Positions 52,722 to 61,302 of a stretch of DNA of 64,000 bases are shown here, one piece after another. The position numbers were made by a program, and so were the translations under genes. This DNA comes from Pseudonocardia hierapolitana (GTDB taxonomy: Bacteria > Actinomycetota > Actinomycetes > Mycobacteriales > Pseudonocardiaceae): contig NZ_VIWU01000001.1 in the NCBI RefSeq assembly GCF_007994075.1, positions 7,750,001-7,814,000 of the forward strand. The letters are read 5' to 3'. Under the pieces are notes generated by a model, which was not told the origin of the DNA, did no database searches, and worked only from the letters and a program-made list of their open reading frames with translations. Every line of letters begins with the position of its first letter. Position 1 is the stretch's first letter.

Positions 52722-54010
52722 CGTCGGAGGTCGTCGGGCGCGCGGTCGCCGACGCGCACCGCCGCGAGTGGGCCGCCGTGCTCGCCGCGACGGTGCGCGT
52801 CACCCGCGACCTCGACCTGGCCGAGGAGTGCGTCCAGGACGCCTACGCCGCCGCGCTGGAGGCGTGGCGGCGCGACGGCGTGCCGTCCCGGCCCGGTGCC
52901 TGGCTCACCACCGCGGCGCGGCACAACGCCCTGGACGCGGTCCGGCAGGCCCGGACGCAGCAGGCGAAGCTGCACCTGCTGCTCGAACCGCCTGCGCTCC
53001 CGGCGGTGGCCGACGACCGGTTGCGCCTGGTGTTCCTGTGCTGCCACCCGGCGCTGGCGCGCGAGGCGCAGGTGGCGCTCACGCTCCGGCTGGTCTGCGG
53101 CGTGCCGACCCCGGACGTCGCGCAGGCCTTCCTGGTGCCCGAGGCGACGATGGCCGCGCGGATCACGCGTGCGAAGAAGAAGATCGCGGCGAGCCGCATC
53201 CCGTTCCGCATGCCCGCGCCGGGTGAGTTCCCCGCCCGGCTGGACGCGGTCCTGACCGTGATCCACCTGCTCTTCACGGCCGGCCACACGGCGCCGGCCG
53301 GCCCCGCCCTCACCCGTGACGACCTCGCCGAACGCGCACTCGACCTGGCCAGGATGCTGGGTGCTCTGCTGCCGCGGGAGCGGGAGGTGAGCGGCCTGCT
53401 CGCACTGCTGCTGGCCAACCACGCGCGCCGCGCGACCCGGACCGCAATCGACGGTCGGCTGCTGCGGCTGGAGGAGCAGGACCGCGCGGCATGGGACCGG
53501 AAGGCCATCGCCGAGGCGGACGAGCTGGTCGTGCGGGCACTGCGCGGCGGCGATCCCGGCCGGTTCGCCCTGCAGGCCGCGATCGCCGCGCTGCACGCCG
53601 TCGCCCCCACCTACGACGAAACGGATTGGCCGCAGATCCTCGTGCTCTACGACGAGCTGCTGCGGCGCTGGCCGTCACCCGTGGTGGCGCTGAACCGGGC
53701 CGTCGCGGTCGCGATGGTCCGCGGGCCCGCCGCCGGCCTGGCCGAGATCGAGGCACTCGAGGACGACCCGCGGCTCGCCGGCTACCGCTACCTGCCCGCG
53801 GCCAAGGCCGACCTGTTGCGGAGGCTGGGGCGCCCCGCCGAGGCCGCGGCGGCGTACGAACGGGCGATCGCGCTGACCACGAACGAGGCCGAGCGCATGT
53901 ACCTGCTCGGCCGCTTCGCGGAGACGAAGCCCGAAGCCGATTCCGACGAGCGGCGCGTTCGTCGGAACCTATCCGACGAACGCGCCGCTCGTCGGATCAG
54001 AACTCGGTGA
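52718..54010 (+). CDS. ECF42-type RNA polymerase sigma factor with TPR-like C-terminus
   Basis: 430 aa, GTG overlapping the YCII stop. Sigma regions 2 (RDLDLAEECVQDAYAAALEAW, PGAWLTTAARHNALDAVRQ) and 4 (LALTLRLVCGVPTPDVAQAFLVPEATMAARITRAKKKI) occupy ~1-165. The long C-terminal extension contains the diagnostic LFTAGHTAP, LNRAVAVAMVRGPAAGL and YRYLPAAKADLLRRLGRPAEAAAAYERAIALT. Such sigma factors need the extension for activity and have no anti-sigma factor. The last ~20 codons are formed by a perfect hairpin, so the native tail may have been altered. Confidence 0.93.
   Translation: MTSEVVGRAVADAHRREWAAVLAATVRVTRDLDLAEECVQDAYAAALEAWRRDGVPSRPGAWLTTAARHNALDAVRQARTQQAKLHLLLEPPALPAVADDRLRLVFLCCHPALAREAQVALTLRLVCGVPTPDVAQAFLVPEATMAARITRAKKKIAASRIPFRMPAPGEFPARLDAVLTVIHLLFTAGHTAPAGPALTRDDLAERALDLARMLGALLPREREVSGLLALLLANHARRATRTAIDGRLLRLEEQDRAAWDRKAIAEADELVVRALRGGDPGRFALQAAIAALHAVAPTYDETDWPQILVLYDELLRRWPSPVVALNRAVAVAMVRGPAAGLAEIEALEDDPRLAGYRYLPAAKADLLRRLGRPAEAAAAYERAIALTTNEAERMYLLGRFAETKPEADSDERRVRRNLSDERAARRIRTR
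53943..53995. terminator. Perfect 23-bp-arm hairpin inside the sigma gene 3' end
   Basis: The arms 53943-53965 and 53973-53995 are exact complements around a 7-nt loop (AACCTAT). The element codes for the last residues of the sigma factor and ends 2 bp before the convergent SWIM gene's stop. It is a likely bidirectional terminator overlapping coding sequence. Confidence 0.88.
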
Positions 54011-54770
54011 GGAGCGCCCGGGCGCGGGCGGCTGCCGCAGCCACCAGGTGGGCGAGCGCGTCCGGGGGGAGGCCGGGGGCCGGCGGGAACACCGGAAGCT
54101 CCGAGCGAGCCGGCGCCGGGAGCGGTGCGGGCACGGCCGCCGGTTCGCTCTCGTACGCCGCGGCGGCCGCGACGGCGCGGTCGACGTCCCGGCCCGCCGC
54201 GCGGGCCGGGGCAGCGACCGGCTCCCGGCCGAGCACGTCCAGCAGCTCGTCCGCTCCGCGGCCGCGCAGCAGGAGCAGCACGAACGGGTCGTCGTCGAGC
54301 AGCCACGCCACCTGGTAGCAGAGCCCGGCCGCGTGCAGGCAGGGGTCGCCGATGTCCGGGCAGTCGCACTCGGACTCGAGGTCGCCGATCGTCGGCAGCA
54401 GCGCGACGTCCGCGGCGTCGGCCGAGCGCACGAGCGACCGCGGCACCTCCCGGTCGAGCAGCGCCGCGAGGTGCCCGGCCTCGGCCCGCACCTGGTCGAG
54501 GAACCGGTCCCACTCCGCGTCGGTGAGCTCGGCGAGGTGCACGACGACATCGAAGATCCCGTCCGGGTCCTCCACGGTGGCGGCGATCCGCCCGGGCGCC
54601 ACGGTGATCGGCCCGATCCGGCCGCTGCCCGCGAAGCGCCGCCCGGCCCGCAGCAGCGTGGCGTTGAGGGCGGCGTCCTCCATGGCCGCGGTGAACGCGC
54701 GTGCCCACCAGGACCGGCCGCGCCGGCCCGGGCGCGGTGGGAACGCCGGGAAACCGCGTGCCGGGTTCAC
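53997..54770 (-). CDS. SWIM zinc-finger protein
   Basis: 257 aa, GTG 54770. The SWIM motif C-x-C-x6-C-x-H is in ECDCPDIGDPCLHAAGLCY (about 131-148). N-terminus RSWWARAFTAAMEDAAL and the downstream segment LLDDDPFVLLLLRGRGADELL are standard for the actinobacterial family. SWIM proteins bind DNA or proteins and are almost always next to a SNF2 helicase gene, as here (overlap 4 bp). The C-terminal third is Ala/Pro-rich. The stop lies within the convergent sigma gene (14-bp overlap). Confidence 0.92.
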   Translation of the reverse strand: MNPARGFPAFPPRPGRRGRSWWARAFTAAMEDAALNATLLRAGRRFAGSGRIGPITVAPGRIAATVEDPDGIFDVVVHLAELTDAEWDRFLDQVRAEAGHLAALLDREVPRSLVRSADAADVALLPTIGDLESECDCPDIGDPCLHAAGLCYQVAWLLDDDPFVLLLLRGRGADELLDVLGREPVAAPARAAGRDVDRAVAAAAAYESEPAAVPAPLPAPARSELPVFPPAPGLPPDALAHLVAAAAARARALLTEF

Positions 54771-57595
54771 CGGTCACCTCGCAGTTCGACGAGGTCGGCC
54801 AGCTCGGCGTCGGTGAGCTCGGTGAGCGCGGCCTCGCCCCCCGCGAGCACGGCGTCGGCGAGGGCGCGCTTGGTCTCCAGCAGTGCGGCGATGCGGTCCT
54901 CCACGGTGCCTTCGCTGATCAGCCGGTGCACCTGCACCGGGCGGGTCTGCCCGATCCGGTAGGCCCGGTCGGTGGCCTGCGCCTCGACCGCGGGGTTCCA
55001 CCAGCGGTCGAAGTGCACGACGTGGTCGGCGCGGGTGAGGTTGAGCCCGGTGCCGGCCGCGCGCAGCGACAGCAGGAACACCGCCGCCTCGCCGCGCTGG
55101 AACCGGTCGACCATCGCCTCCCGTTCCGGCACCGGGGTGCCGCCGTGCAGGAACTGGACGGACGTGCCGCGCGCCCGCAGGTGCCGTTCCAGCAGCCGCC
55201 CCATGGCGACGTACTGCGTGAAGACCAGCGCGGCGCCGTCCTCGGCGAGGATCGTGTCGAGCAGCTCGTCGAGCAGTTCCAGCTTCCCGGACCGGCCCGT
55301 GAGCACCGGGTCGGGCTCCTTCGCGTAGAGGGCGGGGTGGTCGCAGATCTGCTTGAGCGCGGTGAGGAGCGCGAGCACCAGGCCGCGGCGGGCCATGCCG
55401 TCGGCACGGGCGATGCGGGCCATCGTCTCGGCCACCACCGCCTCGTACAGGCCGGCCTGTTCGCGGGTGAGGCCGACCGGGCGGTCGGTCTCGGTCTTGC
55501 GGGGCAGCTCCGGGGCGATGCCGGGGTCGGATTTGCGCCGCCGCAGCAGGAACGGGGCGATCAACCGGGCGAACCGGTCGGCGAGCGCCGGATCGGACCG
55601 CTCCGCGATCGGGTCGGCCCAGCGGGCCCGGAACTCCGCGAGCGTGCCGAGCAGGCCCGGGGTGGTCCAGTCGAGGATCGACCACAGCTCGGTGAGGTCG
55701 TTCTCGACCGGGGTGCCGGTGAGCGCCACGCGGGCGGCGGACGGGATGCGGCGCAGCGCGAGCGCGGTGCCCGACGCCGGGTTCTTGACGTGCTGCGCTT
55801 CGTCGGCCACGACCAGGCCCCACTCGTGCGTGGAGATCGTGTCGACGTCGATGCGCATCGTGGCGTACGTGGTGAGGACGAACCCGTCGTGCCCGGGCAG
55901 CTCCCGGGCGCTGCCGTGGTAGCGGTCCACCGGCACACCCGGCGCGAACCGCGAGATCTCCCGCTCCCAGTTGCCCAGCAGAGAGGCCGGGCACACCACG
56001 AGCGTCGGCCCGGCCCCGATCGCGCCTCGGCGCAGGTGCAGCGCGATCACGGTGATCGTCTTGCCGAGTCCCATGTCGTCGGCGAGGCAGGCGCCGAGCC
56101 CGAGCGAGGTCATCCGGTCCAGCCAGCCCAGGCCGCGCAGCTGGTAGTCGCGCAGCACCGCGGCGAGCCCGTCCGGGGGCGCGAGCGGGGCGGGCGGCGC
56201 CGCGATGCGCTCGCGCAGCTCCTGCAGCCACCCGGTGGTGACGACCGGTACCGGGGTGCGGCCGTCGTGCACCTCACCCGAGAGCGCGGCACCCAGCGCC
56301 GTGATCGGGCTGACCGGGCCGAGCGTCCCGGCGCGGGCCCGTTCCCGGGCAGCCGGGTCGACGAGCACCCACTCGTCGCGCAGCCGCACCACGGGCCGGT
56401 GGCTCGCGGCCAGTTCCGCCATCTCCTGCGCCGACAGCGGGTCGCCGCGCAGGGCGAGCTCCCAGTCGAGGTGCAACGGTTCCCCGCCCGGCCCGAACAT
56501 CCCCGGTCCGGAACCGGGGCTGCCGCGGCCTGCCACCGCCCGCGCCGAGAGCTGCGGGCGCAGGTCCCGGGGCCAGTGCACCGCAACACCGGCGGCGGCG
56601 AGCCGGGCGGCGCCCTCGGCGAGCAGCTCGGTGACGTCGCCGTCGCCGAGGTCGAGCACGTCGGGCACGGCCTGTGCGAGCAGCTGCTGCAGCGGGTCCC
56701 AGAACCGCGCCGCCCGGCGTACCGCGAGCAGCGCGTCCAGCCGGGCCCGCGGCCCGAACCCGACCGCCGCCCCGCTCCACACGGCGGCGAGGTCGGCCAC
56801 CCGGGTCGGGTCGTCGAGCGCGTGCAGCTGGACGACCGCGCGGAACCGGCCGGCCTCCGGGTCGCCCTCGACCCGCAGCGACAGCCGCACACCGGCGTCG
56901 ACGCCCGCGGCCACCTCGTCGGCCCAGTCGCGCAACTGCGGCACCGGCTGCGGGACGGCCGCGGCGAACACCGGGGTGCCGACCGCCTCCGCGGCCTCCG
57001 GGGTGCGCGGCAGCACGTCGGCCACCGCGTCGAGGAACGCCCGCAGCAGCGGGGCAGCCGCGGGCAGCACGGGCGGCTCGACACCCGGCTCCGGGACCGC
57101 CCGCGCGGTGGCCGGCATCGCCGCGGCGAGGGCGTGCAGCCGGTCGGCGTCCTCGGCGTCGAGCGGGCCGGCCCGCCAGGCGTCGTACCCGGAGGGGGAG
57201 ACGCCGGGCAGCAGCCGGCCCCGCGCGACGAGGTGCACGGCGAACCGCGCCGCCGCGGCCCAGAACCGCAGCGCCGCGCCGTCGTCCTTGCCGTATGCCC
57301 GTTCGCCGGATTCACCGTGGTCGGACGCGGGACTCACCTCGGGCCGACCGCTGCACGCCAGTAGCACGGGCAGCACCTCGGCCACCGGTACCCGGCGCAC
57401 CGGGACGATTCGCGCCGCGTCCCCGGGCGGGGGCACGACGGCGGCGGTTGCGGGGGTGCCGAGTCCGGCCGGCGGGTCACCGGTCAGCAGGAACCGGCCG
57501 GCCCGCGGCGGGTCGGCCGGGGCGAAGATCGCCATCTCCCCTTCCGGGGCGGTCGGGTGGGCGTCGGCCGTCGGTGCGGTGTACGTCTGGGTCAT
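54767..57595 (-). CDS. SNF2-family DEAD/DEAH helicase with SNF2_assoc N-terminus
   Basis: 942 aa. N-terminal half (1-~470) is the bacterial SNF2-associated region. The ATPase core has motif I ADDMGLGKTITVIAL (~505), II DEAQHVKNP (~596), III ALTGTPVENDLTELWSI, V GTGLNLTRADHVVHFDRWWNP and VI QATDRAYRIGQTRPVQVHR. It is an ATP-driven DNA translocase or remodeller. With the SWIM gene it forms the conserved two-gene module of unknown repair role. Nothing looks truncated. Confidence 0.95.
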   Translation of the reverse strand: MTQTYTAPTADAHPTAPEGEMAIFAPADPPRAGRFLLTGDPPAGLGTPATAAVVPPPGDAARIVPVRRVPVAEVLPVLLACSGRPEVSPASDHGESGERAYGKDDGAALRFWAAAARFAVHLVARGRLLPGVSPSGYDAWRAGPLDAEDADRLHALAAAMPATARAVPEPGVEPPVLPAAAPLLRAFLDAVADVLPRTPEAAEAVGTPVFAAAVPQPVPQLRDWADEVAAGVDAGVRLSLRVEGDPEAGRFRAVVQLHALDDPTRVADLAAVWSGAAVGFGPRARLDALLAVRRAARFWDPLQQLLAQAVPDVLDLGDGDVTELLAEGAARLAAAGVAVHWPRDLRPQLSARAVAGRGSPGSGPGMFGPGGEPLHLDWELALRGDPLSAQEMAELAASHRPVVRLRDEWVLVDPAARERARAGTLGPVSPITALGAALSGEVHDGRTPVPVVTTGWLQELRERIAAPPAPLAPPDGLAAVLRDYQLRGLGWLDRMTSLGLGACLADDMGLGKTITVIALHLRRGAIGAGPTLVVCPASLLGNWEREISRFAPGVPVDRYHGSARELPGHDGFVLTTYATMRIDVDTISTHEWGLVVADEAQHVKNPASGTALALRRIPSAARVALTGTPVENDLTELWSILDWTTPGLLGTLAEFRARWADPIAERSDPALADRFARLIAPFLLRRRKSDPGIAPELPRKTETDRPVGLTREQAGLYEAVVAETMARIARADGMARRGLVLALLTALKQICDHPALYAKEPDPVLTGRSGKLELLDELLDTILAEDGAALVFTQYVAMGRLLERHLRARGTSVQFLHGGTPVPEREAMVDRFQRGEAAVFLLSLRAAGTGLNLTRADHVVHFDRWWNPAVEAQATDRAYRIGQTRPVQVHRLISEGTVEDRIAALLETKRALADAVLAGGEAALTELTDAELADLVELRGDR

Positions 57596-57681
57596 CGAGC
57601 TCCCGGGTCGTGGGGTGGAACGCAGGAGTACCGGTCAGCCCCCGGACACCGCTACTTCGGATCCATGCCCTGTGTGCGGGC

Positions 57682-59967
57682 TCACCTGGCCGCCGCGGTG
57701 GCGAGGTGCCGGGCGAGGTGTTCGCCGGTGAACGAGCCGGGTGCCCGCACCAGCTCCCGCGGCGGGCCCTCGAACACGACCCGCCCGCCGTCGTCGCCGC
57801 CGTCGGGGCCGAGGTCGATCACCCAGTCGGCGTGCGCGATCACGTCGAGGTTGTGCTCGACGACGATCACCGAGCTCCCGCCGTCGACGAGCCGGTCGAG
57901 CAGGCCGAGCAGGTGCCCGCAGTCGGACATGTGCAGGCCCGTGGTCGGCTCGTCCAGGACGTAGACGTTCCCCTCCTCGTGCAGCCGGCCGGCCAGCTTG
58001 AGCCGCTTGCACTCGCCCCCGGACAGCGTGGACAGCGGCTGGCCGAGCGTCAGGTAGCCCAGCCCGACGTCGACGACGGCCTGCAGGCGGCGCCGGATGT
58101 CGCGCGCGGTGAAGAACTCGCACGCCTCGGCGGCGGTCATGTCCAGGGCGTCCGAGATCGACTTCCCGTCGACGGTGAGCGCGAGCACCTCCTCGGTGTA
58201 GCGGCGGCCGTGGCAGTCGGTGCAGGTGGAGCGCACGCCGTCGAGGAAGGCGAGGTCGGTGTAGACCACGCCGAGCCCGTTGCAGGTCGGGCAGGCACCT
58301 TGTGAGTTGAAGCTGAACAGCGCCGGCTTCACCCCGGTGGCCTTCGCGTAGAGCTTGCGGATCGGATCCATCACCCCGGTCCAGGTGGCGGGAGTGGAGC
58401 GGATCGAGGTGGCCACCGCGCTCTGGTCCACCACGATCGCTCCCGGGTGCTGGGGCACCAGCACCTCCCGCACCAGCGTGCTCTTGCCCGAGCCCGCCAC
58501 GCCCGTGAGCGCCACGAGCACGCCGAGCGGGACGTCCACGTCGAAGCCGCGCAGGTTGTTGGCGGTGGCGTCCTGCAGGCGCAGGTGCCCGGTGGGCGTG
58601 CGTGGCTCCTCCCGCAGGCTGATCGGGCGGTGCAGGAACTCGCCGGTGAGCGTGCCGGAGGTCGCGAGCCCGGTCACGTCCCCCTCGTACACGATGCGCC
58701 CGCCCTCGGTGCCGGCCCGCGGCCCGAGCTCGACGACGTGGTCGGCCGCGGTGATCACATCGCTATCGTGCTCGACGACGAGCACCGTGTTGCCCTTGTC
58801 GCGCAGCCGGTGCAGCAGCGCGTTCATCCGCCCGACGTCGCGCGGGTGCAGACCGATCGTCGGCTCGTCGAACACGTACATGACGTCGACGAGCGAGGAC
58901 CCGAGGTGGCGCACCATCTTGATCCGCTGCGACTCGCCGCCCGACAGCGTGGACGTCTCCCGGTCGAGCGTGAGGTAGCCCAGGCCCATGTCGATCAGCG
59001 CGCCGACGCGCTCGGTGGCCTCGTGGACGAGCGCCGCGACCTCCGGGTCGGACAGGGTGGGCAGCAGCGCGTGCACCGCGTGCAGGTCCATCGCCGTGAC
59101 CTCGGGCAGGGTGTGCCCGCCGACGGCGGCCGTGCGCGCGGCCTCGTTCAGCCGGGTGCCGCCGCAGTCGGGGCAGCGCACCGACGTGGTGAACCGCGCG
59201 ACCGTCTCGCGCTTGCGCTCCGAGCTGCCGGAGTCGGCGTCGGCCTGGATGTAGAGGCGGTTGAACTTGGCCTCCACGCCCTCGAAGTCCATCTTGACGG
59301 CCTTGCGGCCGGGACCGGCGAGCGCCACCTTCTCGTCGGAGCCCCACAGCAGCAGCTGCCACTCGGAGTCGGTGTAGTCGCGCAGCGGCTTGTCGTTGTC
59401 GAACTTCCCGGACTGCGCGTAGATGTGCCAGTACCAGGAGTCGACCGCGAAGTCGCGGTGCCGGATCGCGCCCTCGTTCAGCGACTTGTCCCGGTCGAAG
59501 AAGGCGCCGTGGTCGAGCTGCACCTTGCGCCCGATGCCCTTGCACCCCGGGCACATGCCCTGCGGCTCGTTGAACGAGAACGCGTACGCGTACCCGACGT
59601 GCGGGGTGCTGCGACGCGACCACAGCAACCGCAGGAACGAGTTGATGTCGGTGACCGTGCCCAGGGTGGAGCGAGCCCCGCCGCCGAGGCGCTTCTGGTC
59701 GACCACGATCGCCGTCGACAGGCCGTCGATCAGGTCGGCGTCGGGCTGACCGAGCTTGGGCAGGAACCCGCGCACGAACGCCGAGAACGTCTCGTTGAGC
59801 TGCCGTTGCGCCTCCGCGGCGATCGTGTCGAACACCAGCGACGACTTGCCGGACCCGGAGACCCCGACGAACGCCGTGATCTGCCGCTTCGGGATCCGGA
59901 CCGACACGTCACGCAGGTTGTTCTCGCGTGCGCCGGTGACGGTGATGAACTCGGGGACGTACTCCAT
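57682..59967 (-). CDS. UvrA-like excinuclease ATPase (short class, drug-resistance type)
   Basis: 761 aa against about 950 for housekeeping UvrA. Walker A sites GVSGSGKSS (~35) and GVAGSGKST (~485); signatures LSGGESQRIK (~344) and LSGGECKRLK (~646); Walker B sites VFDEPTIGLHP and VLDEPTTGLH; zinc-finger Cys pairs CPGCKG, CPDCGG, CPTCNG, CTDCHG. The UvrB-interacting insert appears shortened, as in UvrA2/DrrC-type proteins that protect DNA from intercalating antibiotics. It stands alone and has GGAAGGG upstream. Confidence 0.92.
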   Translation of the reverse strand: MEYVPEFITVTGARENNLRDVSVRIPKRQITAFVGVSGSGKSSLVFDTIAAEAQRQLNETFSAFVRGFLPKLGQPDADLIDGLSTAIVVDQKRLGGGARSTLGTVTDINSFLRLLWSRRSTPHVGYAYAFSFNEPQGMCPGCKGIGRKVQLDHGAFFDRDKSLNEGAIRHRDFAVDSWYWHIYAQSGKFDNDKPLRDYTDSEWQLLLWGSDEKVALAGPGRKAVKMDFEGVEAKFNRLYIQADADSGSSERKRETVARFTTSVRCPDCGGTRLNEAARTAAVGGHTLPEVTAMDLHAVHALLPTLSDPEVAALVHEATERVGALIDMGLGYLTLDRETSTLSGGESQRIKMVRHLGSSLVDVMYVFDEPTIGLHPRDVGRMNALLHRLRDKGNTVLVVEHDSDVITAADHVVELGPRAGTEGGRIVYEGDVTGLATSGTLTGEFLHRPISLREEPRTPTGHLRLQDATANNLRGFDVDVPLGVLVALTGVAGSGKSTLVREVLVPQHPGAIVVDQSAVATSIRSTPATWTGVMDPIRKLYAKATGVKPALFSFNSQGACPTCNGLGVVYTDLAFLDGVRSTCTDCHGRRYTEEVLALTVDGKSISDALDMTAAEACEFFTARDIRRRLQAVVDVGLGYLTLGQPLSTLSGGECKRLKLAGRLHEEGNVYVLDEPTTGLHMSDCGHLLGLLDRLVDGGSSVIVVEHNLDVIAHADWVIDLGPDGGDDGGRVVFEGPPRELVRAPGSFTGEHLARHLATAAAR

Positions 59968-60046
59968 GCAGCCCTTCCTATAGGGGAAAGCGGACGCTAC
60001 TTGACCGGTTTCCCTGCTGTGTTGAACGGTTCGCTCGCAAGCTCGC

Positions 60047-60496
60047 TCACGTGGCGTCGACGCGGAACACCCCGCACCGGCCGGCGACCGCCTCGAACGC
60101 CTCCGGGGTCACGGCCTCCACCACGCCGGCGTCCGCCATGATCTTCGCCCCGTCGGCGAGCCGCACCGGCCACAGGCGCAGCACCGGCAGGGCCTCCTGC
60201 GGGTCGAGCTCCACGAGCCGCACCTGCTCGCGGCGCTTGCCGGTGGTGAGGGTGGCGTGACCGTCGGCGGCGCGGACGTTGCGCGCCCAGTCGGCGCCGG
60301 GGAAGCCCTCCAGCAGGTACCGCTGCCCCTCGTGCTCGAGCACGGACAGCGGTGTGTTGCGCGGCTTGCCGGTCTTGCGCCCCGGCACCGTGAGCACCGG
60401 GAGGTCCTTCATGCCGATGCCGGCCCGCTTGAGTGCGAGGAACACCTTGTTCATCGGCTTGAGCCAGCGGGGCGGGGTGGGGTTGCTGGTGGTCAA
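60047..60496 (-). CDS. F420H2-dependent nitroreductase/quinone reductase-like (Ddn family)
   Basis: 149 aa from TTG 60496, which overlaps the permease stop (TTGA) and has GGGAG upstream; ATG 60454 would be a shorter alternative. Family core: LPVLTVPGRKTGKPRNTPLSVLEHEGQRYLLEGFPGADWARNVRAADGHATLTTGKR. Ddn-type split-barrel proteins use F420H2 to reduce quinones or nitro compounds. It is the last gene of the exporter operon, joining redox detoxification with efflux. Fgd (21925) would supply the F420H2. Confidence 0.88.
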   Translation of the reverse strand: MTTSNPTPPRWLKPMNKVFLALKRAGIGMKDLPVLTVPGRKTGKPRNTPLSVLEHEGQRYLLEGFPGADWARNVRAADGHATLTTGKRREQVRLVELDPQEALPVLRLWPVRLADGAKIMADAGVVEAVTPEAFEAVAGRCGVFRVDAT

Positions 60497-61302
60497 CGGC
60501 TCATCTCCCGGTAGCGGTGGACGGACAGCGGCCCGAAGACCGCGATGATCACGAGTGGCCAGACGACGGCCATGAGGACGGGGTGCTGCACCACCCACGA
60601 CTCGCCGCCCCAGCCGGGGTTGCCGAACAGGGCGCGGGTGGCCGCTGCGGTGGACGAGAGCGGGTTCCACTCGGCGAGCGTCGACACGACGGCGGGCATG
60701 GCGGCCGGCGCGAGGAAGACTCCGGACAGGAACGCGACGGGGAACTCCAGGGCCTGCGCGGCCGTCACCGCCCCGGTACCGCGGGAGAGCATGCCCAGGT
60801 AGATGCCCACCCACAGCATCGCGAACCGCAACAGCAGGAGCAGTCCGACGGCGGCGGCCACGGCGAGCGGGCCGCCGCTGATGCGCCAGCCGATCGCGAG
60901 ACCGGCGAGCATGAGCACGACGAGGCCGATGGCCGAGATCGTCAGATCGGCGACGGCCCGACCGACGAGCACGGCGGAGGGCGCCATCGGCATCGAGCGG
61001 AACCGGTCGGTGATCCCGCGCTGCGCGTCGGTGACGACGGCGACCATCGTCGTGCCGATCCCGGACAGCATCGTCATGGTCAGCATGCCCGGGAGCAGCA
61101 ACTGCTTGTAGTCACCGCCCGGTACCACCATCATGCCGCCCATCAGGTAGGCGAAGATCAGCACGATGAGGATCGGGAACCCGACCGTGAGGACGAGCTG
61201 GGCGGGTTGGCGGCGCAGGTGGGCCAGGTAGCGGCGGGTGAGCGTGGCGGCGTCGGCGATCGCCCAGCGCAGCTGTGACCCGGGTGCGGGGAGCACGGTC
61301 AC
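60493..61302 (-). CDS. ABC-2 exporter permease (DrrB-type)
   Basis: 269 aa from GTG 61302 overlapping the ATPase stop (GTGA). Six membrane segments (VLTVGFPILIVLIFAYLMGG, LLLPGMLTMTMLSGIGTTMVAVVTD, LTISAIGLVVLMLAGLAIGW, FPVAFLSGVFLAPAAMPAVV, VLMAVVWPLVIIAVFGPLSV). The RGITDRFRSMPMAPSAVLVGR segment is typical of daunorubicin-type DrrB permeases. It forms the channel for the DrrA-type ATPase just upstream. The substrate is unknown. Confidence 0.9.
   Translation of the reverse strand: MTVLPAPGSQLRWAIADAATLTRRYLAHLRRQPAQLVLTVGFPILIVLIFAYLMGGMMVVPGGDYKQLLLPGMLTMTMLSGIGTTMVAVVTDAQRGITDRFRSMPMAPSAVLVGRAVADLTISAIGLVVLMLAGLAIGWRISGGPLAVAAAVGLLLLLRFAMLWVGIYLGMLSRGTGAVTAAQALEFPVAFLSGVFLAPAAMPAVVSTLAEWNPLSSTAAATRALFGNPGWGGESWVVQHPVLMAVVWPLVIIAVFGPLSVHRYREMSR

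Noticed and set aside
54701-57364. 887-codon open frame antisense to the SNF2 helicase
   Set aside because: The product is Arg/Gly/Glu-rich with no recognisable motif, and the minus strand encodes a complete helicase.
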